The position numbers were made by a program, and so were the translations under genes. From Altererythrobacter sp. KTW20L (lineage in GTDB: Bacteria > Pseudomonadota > Alphaproteobacteria > Sphingomonadales > Sphingomonadaceae), in contig NZ_JAMFLH010000003.1 in the NCBI RefSeq assembly GCF_023501975.1, positions 186,001 to 250,000 of the forward strand: a stretch of 64,000 nt of DNA. Direction: 5' to 3'. Of the stretch, positions 17,562 through 24,055 are shown in pieces; position 1 is the first letter of the stretch; every line of letters begins with the position of its first letter. A model generated the notes under the pieces. The model had not been told where the DNA came from and made no database searches. It worked only from the letters and a program-made list of their open reading frames with translations.

Positions 17562-18589
17562 GAAATCTCCGCCCGCACAATTGCCGCACCATCGACCATG
17601 GCCTTCATCTTACCGAAGGCCACTTCGCGCGGGAGGTACTTCAGCCCGCAATCGGGCGCCACGATGATCTTGTCGGCGGGAGCGTGTTCCAGCCCCCGGC
17701 GGATGCGCGCGGCGACCACTTCGGGTTCCTCCACCGCATGGGTCGACAGGTCAAGTACGCCGAGGATGATGGTCTTGCCCGGCAGGGTTTCCAACACCTT
17801 GGTATCGAGCTCGCTCTGCGCAGTTTCGATGGAGATCTGCTGCACTGCGCTTGCCGACAGTTCGGGCAGGAAGGAATAGCCCTCGGGCCGTTCGTGGATC
17901 AGGTGCGCATAGCCGAAGCAGATGTGCAGCGCGGTGGTGCCCTGCACGCCCTCCAGCGCGCGTTCGAGCGCTTTGAGGCCATAGGCCCGCGCCTTGTCGG
18001 GCCGCGCCTGCATATAAGGCTCGTCAAGCTGGACCACGTCGGCCCCGGCTGCGAACAGGTCCTTGATCTCCTCGTTCACGGCGCCGGCATAGGCGAGCGC
18101 GAGCGCTTCCTCGTCGCCGTAGAAATCGTCCTGCGCCTGCTGGGCCATGGTGAAAGGGCCGGGGACGGTGATCTTGATAGCCCTGCTGGTGTGCAACTTC
18201 ATGAACTCGACATCGCGCACCTGCACCGCATGGCGGCGGCTGATCGGGCCGACCACGCGCGGCACCGGCACCGGTTCGCCCGACCGGTCGAGCGCCGTGC
18301 CGTGGTTGTCCATGTCCACGCCGTCCAATGCCGTGGCAAAGCGGTTGGAATAGCTCTCGCGCCGCATCTCGCCATCGGTGATGATGTCGAGGCCGGCGCG
18401 CTCCTGTTCATGCATGGCATAGACCGTGGCATCGTCCCAGGCTTCCTCCAGCATGTCTTCGGGAATGCGCCACAGCTCCTTCTGGCGGGTGCGCGGCGGG
18501 AAGCGGCCGGCCAGCTTCTTGCGGTCGATCAGCCATTCGGGCTGGGCATAGGATCCGACCAGCGAAGTCGGCAGGAGCGGCAGGGTCAT
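17558..18589 (-). CDS. MetE-like cobalamin-independent methyltransferase, protein 2
   Basis: A 343-residue paralogue of the neighbouring MetE-like protein, with start LLPTSLVGSYAQPEW and the conserved ITDGEMRRESY segment. Zinc ligands are again visible: LHICFGY near residues 221-224, Glu in QQISIETAQSE near 251, and Cys in APDCGLK near 311. The substrate-cleft segment VPGPFTMAQQ is present. Two paralogues made together (4-base overlap) may act as a pair or heterodimer. Upstream, 85 bases separate it from the VOC gene, with a CCCGCTATAGCGGG palindrome in the gap. Confidence 0.8.
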   Translation of the reverse strand: MTLPLLPTSLVGSYAQPEWLIDRKKLAGRFPPRTRQKELWRIPEDMLEEAWDDATVYAMHEQERAGLDIITDGEMRRESYSNRFATALDGVDMDNHGTALDRSGEPVPVPRVVGPISRRHAVQVRDVEFMKLHTSRAIKITVPGPFTMAQQAQDDFYGDEEALALAYAGAVNEEIKDLFAAGADVVQLDEPYMQARPDKARAYGLKALERALEGVQGTTALHICFGYAHLIHERPEGYSFLPELSASAVQQISIETAQSELDTKVLETLPGKTIILGVLDLSTHAVEEPEVVAARIRRGLEHAPADKIIVAPDCGLKYLPREVAFGKMKAMVDGAAIVRAEIS

Positions 18590-18615
18590 TGGGGAAAACC
18601 TTGTTGGTCGCCACT

Positions 18616-18629
18616 CCCGCTATAGCGGG
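18616..18629. repeat. 14-bp perfect palindrome CCCGCTATAGCGGG
   Basis: It lies in the 85-base gap between the VOC gene and the MetE-like pair, in a leftward operon. It could be a small hairpin or a protein site. Nothing more can be said. Confidence 0.6.
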
Positions 18630-18674
18630 GATGACGGGGAATGGGCTGGACTGGAATGGCGCGAGGCACCGGCC

Positions 18675-19217
18675 TCAGGCGGCGATGTCTTCTTCCGAAC
18701 GGAAATTGTTGTTCGACGTGTGGTCGCCTGCCAGCCAGCGCTTCAGTTCGGCATGGGCATTGGCCTTGCGCGCCGCATCGCCCGCCGCCGCGCGCGGATC
18801 GTCGAGGGTGAATTCCACCGTCATGCCGTTCGGATCGACCACATAGACCGAGCGGCAATAGCCGTGTTCCAGCACATAGTTGGCCTTCAGCCCATGCTGC
18901 TTGATGCGCTGCTCCACCTCGGCCTGGAATTCGGCATCGACGTTCAGCGCGAGATGGACGAAAGGCGTGGCCGGGATATCGGGGACGAACAGCTCTTCGT
19001 CCTCCTTGTCGGCAAACTGGAAGAAGGCGAGCGCCCCGCCATCGCCGATGCCGAAGAAGCAGTGGCAATAGGTGCGCATCTTGCCGAACAGCTCGTCGCT
19101 CTCGCACCAGGTGGCCACCAGCGGCAGGCCGAGGATATCCTCGTAGAAGTGGCGCGTGGCTTCCATGTCCTTGGTGACATAGGCGGTGTGGTGCAGGCGG
19201 CTGGGCAACTTGGCCAT
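18675..19217 (-). CDS. VOC-family protein (glyoxalase/extradiol dioxygenase fold)
   Basis: A 180-residue protein of the vicinal oxygen chelate fold. The first module starts with LHHTAYVTKDMEATRHFYEDILGLPLV, a glyoxalase I-like beginning with a metal-ligand His. The second has FVHLALNVD and ends with the VYVVDPNGMTVEFTLD element that carries a metal-ligand Glu. A dioxygenase, isomerase or epimerase activity are all possible. It is read with the CoA transferase (79 bases upstream) and the MetE-like pair. GAGGGAG precedes the start. Confidence 0.88.
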   Translation of the reverse strand: MAKLPSRLHHTAYVTKDMEATRHFYEDILGLPLVATWCESDELFGKMRTYCHCFFGIGDGGALAFFQFADKEDEELFVPDIPATPFVHLALNVDAEFQAEVEQRIKQHGLKANYVLEHGYCRSVYVVDPNGMTVEFTLDDPRAAAGDAARKANAHAELKRWLAGDHTSNNNFRSEEDIAA

Positions 19218-19296
19218 GGCAATATTCTCCCTCGGTCCGACTCTTTCGGTCCCCTCTTATGCTGCGCAGTCTATCAAAGAGCGGCGGCTGTGCAAA

Positions 19297-20424
19297 TCAT
19301 GCCTTTCGGCCCAGTATCGCCTCGTTGTCTGCGCCGAGTTCGGGCGGCGGGGTGACGCTGTCCTGACGCTCGCCATCGAAGCGGATCGGGCTGCGCACGG
19401 TGCGGAAAGTGCCGCGCTGGCCTTCACCTGAAACCACCAACTTGTGGTGCGCGGCAAGCTCGCCCTCGACCACTTCCTTCGACGAATAGACCGGCGAGTG
19501 GGGGACTTCGAGGCGCACCAGCCGCTCCTCCCAATCTGCGCGGGGCTTCGTGGCGAAGATCGGCGCGAGGAATTCCACCACCTTCTCGTAATTGGCGATG
19601 CGCGCCGGGCGGCTTTCGAATTCGGGCCGGGCGAGCATGTCGGGCTGGCCGACTGCTTCGGCCAGGTTCTCCCAGAACTTGGGCGGCGATGACATGTGCA
19701 GCGCGATCCACCCGCCATCCGAACACTGGAACACATAGCTTTGCGACACATGCGGGCGAGAGCTTGGCCCCATCACCTCGTCCACGCTGAGGTAATGGGT
19801 GAAATCGTCGAGGTTGAAGTGGCACATCGCCTCGAACATGGAGGTTTCTACCAGGCGGCCCTTCCCCGTCTTCTCCCGCTCGAACAGCGCGGCGAGCACG
19901 CCATAGGCGGCATAGAACCCGGTCACTGCGTCGCCGATGGCAGGCCCCACCACGCGCGGGTTGGCGGGGTTGACCAGCAGGCGCAGGAAGCCGGTGGCGG
20001 CCTGCGATACCGTGTCGAACGCCGGGCGGTCCTTCCACGGGCCATCGTTGCCGAAGCCCGAAATATCGGCATAGACGAGGCGCGGATTGATAGCCTGCAA
20101 CCGCGCCGCATCCACGCCCAGCCGCTCGGCCACGCCGGGGCGGAAGTTCTGGATGAACACGTCAGCGCTTTTCACCAGCTCGTCGAACGCGGCGAGGTCG
20201 CCTGCCTCCTTGGTGTTCAGTTCGACCGACTTCTTGTTCCGGTTATAGGTCTGGAAATGCGGCGAATAGAGATCGCCCTTGAAGGCGCGGAACGGATCGC
20301 CGCTGCCCGGCATCTCCACCTTGATCACCTCGGCCCCGAGGTCTGCCAGCAGCATGCCGCAGGCGGGCCCGGTGATGAAAGTCCCCATGTCGAGCACGCG
20401 AATGCCTGCCAGCGGTTGTGCCAT
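19297..20424 (-). CDS. CaiB/BaiF-family CoA transferase (class III)
   Basis: A 375-residue class III CoA transferase, which moves CoA between organic acids. The family start LAGIRVLDMGTFITGPACG, the AEVIKVEMPGSGD segment, NRNKKSVELNTK and the SAQ-like catalytic region near ADVFIQNFRPGVAERLG are visible; the catalytic Asp expected at about residue 165-170 lies near YADISGFGNDGP. I took MAQPLAGIRV at 20424, preceded by GAGAGGA, rather than the much longer frame. It is the first gene of the leftward operon and is divergent from the citryl-CoA lyase-like gene, with a repeat in the shared spacer. Confidence 0.92.
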   Translation of the reverse strand: MAQPLAGIRVLDMGTFITGPACGMLLADLGAEVIKVEMPGSGDPFRAFKGDLYSPHFQTYNRNKKSVELNTKEAGDLAAFDELVKSADVFIQNFRPGVAERLGVDAARLQAINPRLVYADISGFGNDGPWKDRPAFDTVSQAATGFLRLLVNPANPRVVGPAIGDAVTGFYAAYGVLAALFEREKTGKGRLVETSMFEAMCHFNLDDFTHYLSVDEVMGPSSRPHVSQSYVFQCSDGGWIALHMSSPPKFWENLAEAVGQPDMLARPEFESRPARIANYEKVVEFLAPIFATKPRADWEERLVRLEVPHSPVYSSKEVVEGELAAHHKLVVSGEGQRGTFRTVRSPIRFDGERQDSVTPPPELGADNEAILGRKA

Positions 20425-20455
20425 TTGTTCTTGTCCTCTCCCGGCCCTTATCAGG

Positions 20456-20542
20456 CCCACCCCTAGCCCCTCCCGCAAGCGGGAGGGGGACAGGTAGCGC
20501 GACCCTCTCCCCTCCCGCTTGCGGGAGGGGCCGGGGGTGGGC
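20456..20542. repeat. Compound hairpin repeat (two CCCCTCCCGC hairpins), inward pair
   Basis: Two 22-base hairpins with arms CCCCTCCCGC/GCGGGAGGGG lie at 20467-20488 and 20509-20530. The flanks (CCCACCCC... and ...GGGGGTGGG) also pair, so the whole is an 87-base imperfect inverted repeat. It fills the divergent promoter region between the CoA transferase and lyase genes. A second copy, with the units turned outward, is at 35574-35670. Confidence 0.88.
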
Positions 20543-20579
20543 ATGGTGCAAGCGCTAGAGAAGCCGTGGGGAGAGAGCA

Positions 20580-21362
20580 ATGCGCATCGGCAAACAGGAC
20601 CAGCCCTTTTCCGCCATCTGCACGTCGGATGCAGACAGCATCACCGTGCGGGGGCTCGACCTGTGCGAAGACATTATCGGCAAGTTCGATTTCTCCAGCT
20701 ACTTCTGGTTCCTGGTCACGGGGGATGAGCCGAACGAGGACCAAAGCTTCTTCCTCAACGCCGTGCTCTGCGCGCTGGCCGAGCATGGCCTGGTGCCAAG
20801 CGTGGTCGCCGCCCGCATGACGCTCGCCGCTGCGCCGGAAGCGGTGCAGGGCGCGGTGGCGGCGGGGTTATTGGGCTGCGGATCGGTGGTGCTGGGCAGC
20901 GCCGAGGTGGCGGGGCGGTTCTATGCCGGGTGCGTAGCCGACCAGCGGGCAACGGGCGATGACCTCAACACCGTGGCCGTCCGCCAGATCATGTCGCTGC
21001 GCCTGACGACCAAGGCGATCCCCGGCTTCGGCCACCCGCAACACTCCGCAGGCGACCCGCGCGCCAACCTGCTGCTCAAACTGGCCGACGAGCGCGGCGT
21101 ATCGGGCGAACACGTCGCCATGATGCGCGCGCTGCAAGCCGCTTTGCCCGAAACCATCGGCCGCACGCTCCCGGTGAACGTCAACGGCCCGATCCCCGCG
21201 ATAATGCTAGACCTCGGCTGGCCGGTGGCGGCCTTGAAGGGCATCGGGCTGCTGTGCCGCACCGCCGGCCTGATCGGCCACCTGACCGAGGAGGCGACAC
21301 GGCCTATCGGCTTCGTGATGAGCGGAGCGGCTGCGGAGGCGATCGGGTATGATGGGGAGTGA
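20580..21362 (+). CDS. Citrate synthase-fold protein, citryl-CoA lyase-like
   Basis: A 260-residue protein with the small citrate synthase/citryl-CoA lyase fold. The start IGKQDQPFSAICTSDADSI, the segment DLCEDIIGKFDFSSYFW and the late IPGFGHPQHSAGDPRA, which holds an expected catalytic His, are family marks. I do not see the HGG motif that carries the first active-site His of true citrate synthases; the equivalent stretch reads GLLGCGSVVLGSAE. This points to a lyase-type enzyme that splits a CoA thioester by retro-Claisen cleavage. It is divergent from a CoA transferase, which could make its substrate. It begins the rightward catabolic arm, which is then broken by an accessory island. Confidence 0.82.
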   Translation: MRIGKQDQPFSAICTSDADSITVRGLDLCEDIIGKFDFSSYFWFLVTGDEPNEDQSFFLNAVLCALAEHGLVPSVVAARMTLAAAPEAVQGAVAAGLLGCGSVVLGSAEVAGRFYAGCVADQRATGDDLNTVAVRQIMSLRLTTKAIPGFGHPQHSAGDPRANLLLKLADERGVSGEHVAMMRALQAALPETIGRTLPVNVNGPIPAIMLDLGWPVAALKGIGLLCRTAGLIGHLTEEATRPIGFVMSGAAAEAIGYDGE

Positions 21363-21504
21363 TGGCCTCATTGTTTGGGCGGTAATGTAAATGTCGATTT
21401 TTGACTGGCTTAGGGGAATCGTCGGTTCGCTGAGAGGCGACAAGGTCGCGCCAAACGTGACGGCACTCCAACGGGACTTGGCCGCGCTCGCTCGAGTTAC
21501 AGAG

Positions 21505-21508
21505 CGGG
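21505..21508. repeat. Target site duplication CGGG, left copy
   Basis: The four bases just outside the left IS end match the four bases just outside the right end (22779-22782), as expected for an IS3-family insertion. Confidence 0.85.
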
Positions 21509-21540
21509 TGACGTGACCCCCAGCTTTCCTCCACCTGGGA

Positions 21541-22434
21541 TTAGAGCCGAGCCGTTTTGTTGCGCATGAGCGCGGTTGAAGCAATGGGCAGCGTAGCGGA
21601 GCCCGAAGGGCGTAGCGGAGCAGGCCATTGCTTATCCAGTTCGGCGGCGAACGCCGCCGGGGTTGCGTAGCCAAGGGATGAGTGTGGTCTCTCCCGGTTG
21701 TAGTCTTCCACCCAGGCCGCGATCTCGACGCGGGCATGGGCCAGACTGATGAACAGGGTCTCGTTCAGCAGTTCGTCGCGCATGCGGCCGTTGAAGCTCT
21801 CCACGTAGCCGTTCTGCATTGGTCTGCCCGGAGCGATGTAATGCCACTCCACGCCGATCTCCCCGCACCATGCCAGCACGGCATTGCTGGTGAGCTCCGT
21901 GCCGTTGTCGCTGACGATCATACCGGGCTTGCCGCGCCGGGCGATCAACTCGGTCAGCTCGCGCACGACACGGCGCCCCGAGATCGAGGTGTCCGGCACC
22001 GCTGCCAGGCACTCCCGGGTCACGTCATCGACTACGTTGAGCACGCGGAACCGGCGACCCGACGCCATCTGGTCGTGCACGAAGTCCAGGCTCCAGCGAT
22101 GGTTCGGCAACGCCAGCACCGGAGCAGGTGCTCTGGACCCAGCGGCTCTCCTGCGGCTGCGCCGCCGCCTGACTGCCAGTCCTTCCTCCTGGTAGAGCCG
22201 CTGGGTCTTCTTCCGGTTGATCATCACCCCCTCCCGGCGCAGCAGGATATGCAGACGGCGATAGCCGAACCGGCGACGCTGGTTGGCCAGCTCGCGCAGC
22301 TTCTCACGCAGACCGGCATCATCGTCCCGGGTGGAACGGTAGCGCACGCTCTTGCGATCGGCATCGATGACACGGCACGCCCGCCGTTCGCTCATCCCGT
22401 GGCAGGCCTGGAGATGAGCTACAGCTTCCCGCAT
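21541..22434 (-). CDS. IS3-family transposase OrfB (DDE catalytic part)
   Basis: A 297-residue integrase-fold protein. The N-terminal HTH_21-like part ([16 protein letters not shown]) comes first, then the catalytic triad: Asp in WSLDFVHD, Asp in IVSDNGTEL and Glu in [14 protein letters not shown], with the usual 35-residue D-E spacing. The end [16 protein letters not shown] is typical of the family. It is probably made as an OrfAB fusion by a -1 shift; the frame is open back to the shift site at 22452. The last residues overlap the IS end region. Confidence 0.95.
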   Translation of the reverse strand: MREAVAHLQACHGMSERRACRVIDADRKSVRYRSTRDDDAGLREKLRELANQRRRFGYRRLHILLRREGVMINRKKTQRLYQEEGLAVRRRRSRRRAAGSRAPAPVLALPNHRWSLDFVHDQMASGRRFRVLNVVDDVTRECLAAVPDTSISGRRVVRELTELIARRGKPGMIVSDNGTELTSNAVLAWCGEIGVEWHYIAPGRPMQNGYVESFNGRMRDELLNETLFISLAHARVEIAAWVEDYNRERPHSSLGYATPAAFAAELDKQWPAPLRPSGSATLPIASTALMRNKTARL

Positions 22435-22445
22435 GGCGGCGGGCG

Positions 22446-22712
22446 TCAGAACTTTTTTGCCAGCAGATCCTTCAACGCCACGTTATCCAGCATCGTGTCG
22501 GCCAGCAGCCGCTTGAGCTTCGCGTTCTCGCTCTCAAGCTCCCTCAGCCGCCGGGCCTCGGATACCTCCAGCCCGCCATACTTCGACTTCCAGTTGTAGA
22601 TCGTCGCTTCCGACACCCCGTGCCGCCGGGCCAGGTCAGCGGTCTTCGCGCCAGCCTCGGACTCCTTCAGCACGCCGATGATCTGCTCTTCTGTAAACCT
22701 CGTTCGCTTCAT
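22446..22712 (-). CDS. IS3-family transposase OrfA (helix-turn-helix)
   Basis: An 88-residue HTH protein ([19 protein letters not shown], then [19 protein letters not shown]) followed by a leucine-zipper-like coiled coil ([18 protein letters not shown]). It binds the IS ends and, when fused to OrfB by frameshift, makes the active transposase. Length and order are normal. Confidence 0.95.
   Translation of the reverse strand: MKRTRFTEEQIIGVLKESEAGAKTADLARRHGVSEATIYNWKSKYGGLEVSEARRLRELESENAKLKRLLADTMLDNVALKDLLAKKF
22452..22458 (-). other. Programmed -1 frameshift site (A AAA AAG)
   Basis: The last codons of orfA read AAA AAG. A -1 slip here enters the frame of orfB, which is open from this point. 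This is the standard signal of IS3-family elements. Confidence 0.85.
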
Positions 22713-22778
22713 CTCGTCCGTCCTTCTGTCAGGGCCGGACTCTAATCGAGACTGGAGGAAAATCAGGGGGTCACGTCA

Positions 22779-22782
22779 CGGG
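22779..22782. repeat. Target site duplication CGGG, right copy
   Basis: It matches 21505-21508 and marks the right edge of the IS insertion. Confidence 0.85.
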
Positions 22783-23185
22783 TCATGCGGAATGGCAATC
22801 CTGAGATGCGTGACGTGCCTCTCCCTCTCCTGACATTAGAAGAGTTTTTTGATGGAAATGACTTCGTCGGCTCTATTGGCTGCAATTTGGAATCCATCCC
22901 GCGGCCAGCCGACTTTTACAACTGGCTCACTCACGTCCGCAACAAGCCAGAGGTCAGCGATGTTAGAATCCAGATCACTTGCGTTGACGATCCCGGAAAT
23001 GACTGGCCGTTTTCCGACACGATCTGGGTCATCACAAGCGAAAGCGCATCCTCGGTAAAGGAGTGGGTTCCGGAGAAACTCGGTCCTTGTGAGACTTGGG
23101 AAGGTTGGTCCGAAAGAACCAAATATGATGAATGCCATGTCGCGGAAGGGCACACTCCGATCGCGGTCTGGTACGACTAGCCTAA

Positions 23186-23260
23186 CCCCACCCTAACGCT
23201 CGATACAATCCTCCTTGCCAAACCCCCCTCCCGCTCGCGCACCATGAGCGGCGGCAGGAG
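23186..23260. repeat. About 75-bp direct repeat, copy A
   Basis: It begins CCCCACCCTAACGC and ends near ACCATGAGCGGCGG. Copy B at 23974-24046 matches with about eight differences and one or two single-base gaps. The two copies bracket hicA and hicB. Each holds a small imperfect hairpin (CCGCTC...GAGCGG). Confidence 0.88.
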
Positions 23261-23270
23261 GTAGCTTCGA

Positions 23271-23672
23271 TCAGACCCCCACAACTTCCCGCCTCGACGC
23301 CAACGCATCCCGCGCAGCGTCCGCCAGAAACCCGCTGCGGTTCGCCGCCACCCTGTCGATCGCCGCAACCAGCCCTTCGTCCAGCGTAATGTTGATCCGC
23401 ACCGATTTGCCGGGAAGTTCGGCACGCACCAGAATGCGCGCCACTTCGTCCACCTCGGGGTCGGGCTCAAGGTCGTCGATGGTGCTCGGCTGTGCAATCG
23501 GCTCCTTGTACCGGGCCAGTTCAATCAGGTGGCCAGCCAATGCTTCTTCCGCATTCAGCGCAGCTTCCTGCAGGCTAGCACCGGCCGAGGTGCAGCCGGG
23601 AAGATCGGGGAAGAACACGCTGAACCCTGCGCCAGCGCGCTCGATGATTGCAGGATAGAGGGCAATGGTCAC
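23271..23672 (-). CDS. hicB: HicB-family antitoxin
   Basis: A 133-residue antitoxin. The N-terminal partial RNase H-like domain is clear (YPAIIERAGAGFSVFFPDLPG, then CTSAGASLQEAALNAEEAL). The C-terminal part (RINITLDEGLVAAIDRVAA, then RSGFLADAARDAL) looks like a ribbon-helix-helix DNA-binding domain. I chose GTG 23672 because AAGGAG lies 7 bases ahead; a longer frame from TTG 23696 would swallow this site. It follows hicA by 70 bases, in the usual toxin-first order. It should neutralise HicA and repress the pair. Confidence 0.93.
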   Translation of the reverse strand: MTIALYPAIIERAGAGFSVFFPDLPGCTSAGASLQEAALNAEEALAGHLIELARYKEPIAQPSTIDDLEPDPEVDEVARILVRAELPGKSVRINITLDEGLVAAIDRVAANRSGFLADAARDALASRREVVGV

Positions 23673-23679
23673 AGCAAGT

Positions 23680-23685
23680 CTCCTT
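23680..23685 (-). promoter_or_regulatory. Ribosome binding site of hicB
   Basis: AAGGAG on the minus strand, 7 bases before GTG 23672. It decides the hicB start and lies next to an operator-like dyad at 23686-23703. Confidence 0.8.
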
Positions 23686-23703
23686 GTGTGTATCAATACT
23701 CAC
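23686..23703. promoter_or_regulatory. Operator-like dyad, site 1 (GTGTGTATCAATACTCAC)
   Basis: A near-palindrome directly upstream of the hicB ribosome binding site. A related site starts exactly 40 bases away at 23726, so both would face the same side of the helix. HicB proteins with ribbon-helix-helix domains bind such sites; binding here is inference. Confidence 0.6.
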
Positions 23704-23725
23704 AAGGAGCCAAAAGTCAAGGATT

Positions 23726-23743
23726 GTGTGTATCAGTGCGCAC
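23726..23743. promoter_or_regulatory. Operator-like dyad, site 2 (GTGTGTATCAGTGCGCAC)
   Basis: It shares 14 of 18 bases with site 1, including the GTGTGTATCA half, and ends at the last base of the hicA stop codon. It is the second of a pair between hicA and hicB. Confidence 0.55.
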
Positions 23744-23931
23744 TAACGCAGTTTTACTCCGCTCTGCCGCTCGATGCTCTTGATCGTACCGATGGCCATG
23801 TCGCTTGATGGGTGAGGCACGGTGACGATGCCGGGCTTTTCCGGGTGCCGGAAATGGAGGTGACTGCCGCGCTGGCGCACTTCCTCCCATCCATCGGTCC
23901 GCAAGGCCTTGATAATATCCCGGCTTTTCAT
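23743..23931 (-). CDS. hicA: HicA-family mRNA interferase toxin
   Basis: A 62-residue double-stranded RNA-binding-fold toxin. The family pattern is complete: KSRDIIKALRTDGWEEVRQ, then the GSHLHFRHPEK stretch with the catalytic His, and VTVPHP followed by the helix IGTIKSIERQSGV. It cuts mRNA when not bound by HicB. Length is typical. Together with hicB it forms a small cassette between two direct repeats. Confidence 0.94.
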   Translation of the reverse strand: MKSRDIIKALRTDGWEEVRQRGSHLHFRHPEKPGIVTVPHPSSDMAIGTIKSIERQSGVKLR

Positions 23932-23973
23932 CCTGCGCCTTTATCCGCAGTCAGATGCTGGGGGCAAGTAGAG

Positions 23974-24046
23974 CCCCACCCTAACGCCCGTGACAATCAG
24001 CCTTGCCAAACCCCCTCCCGCTCGCGCACCATGAGCGGCGGGAGAG
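23974..24046. repeat. About 73-bp direct repeat, copy B
   Basis: Partner of copy A at 23186-23260. It ends ten bases before the ATG of the GMC oxidoreductase gene, so it forms that gene's leader and probably its ribosome binding site (GCGGGAGAGACGAG). Confidence 0.88.
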
Positions 24047-24055
24047 ACGAGACAC

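Larger units (their letters stand above)
21509..22778 (-). mobile_element. IS3-family insertion sequence, 1270 bp
   Basis: The ends are imperfect inverted repeats that both begin TGACGTGACCCCC and continue with TTTCCTCCA and GATTAGAG blocks. Inside are orfA and orfB on the minus strand with a -1 frameshift site between them, the standard IS3-family layout. A 4-bp CGGG duplication flanks the element. Both frames look intact, so it may still be active. It interrupts a small unknown gene. Confidence 0.95.
21391..23180 (+). pseudogene. Small unknown gene split by an IS element (171-residue ancestor)
   Basis: The 5' part (21391-21508, beginning MSIFDWLRGIVGS) runs into the IS and stops at once. 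The 3' part (22783-23180, MRNGNPEMRDVPL... to TAG) goes on after it. If the IS and one copy of the CGGG target duplication are removed, the two parts join in one frame (…ERV-MRNG…) to give 171 residues. The protein is acidic, soluble and rich in Trp and Asp in its C-terminal half (NDWPFSDTIWVITSE). I do not recognise the family. Its G+C looks lower than that of the neighbours, so it is probably acquired. The 3' part could still be read from ATG 22785 as 131 residues. Confidence 0.85.

Noticed and set aside
21391-24055. Accessory island as an anti-phage defence system or integron
   Set aside because: Contents are one broken unknown gene, one IS and hicAB. No integrase, attC-like array or known defence module is visible.
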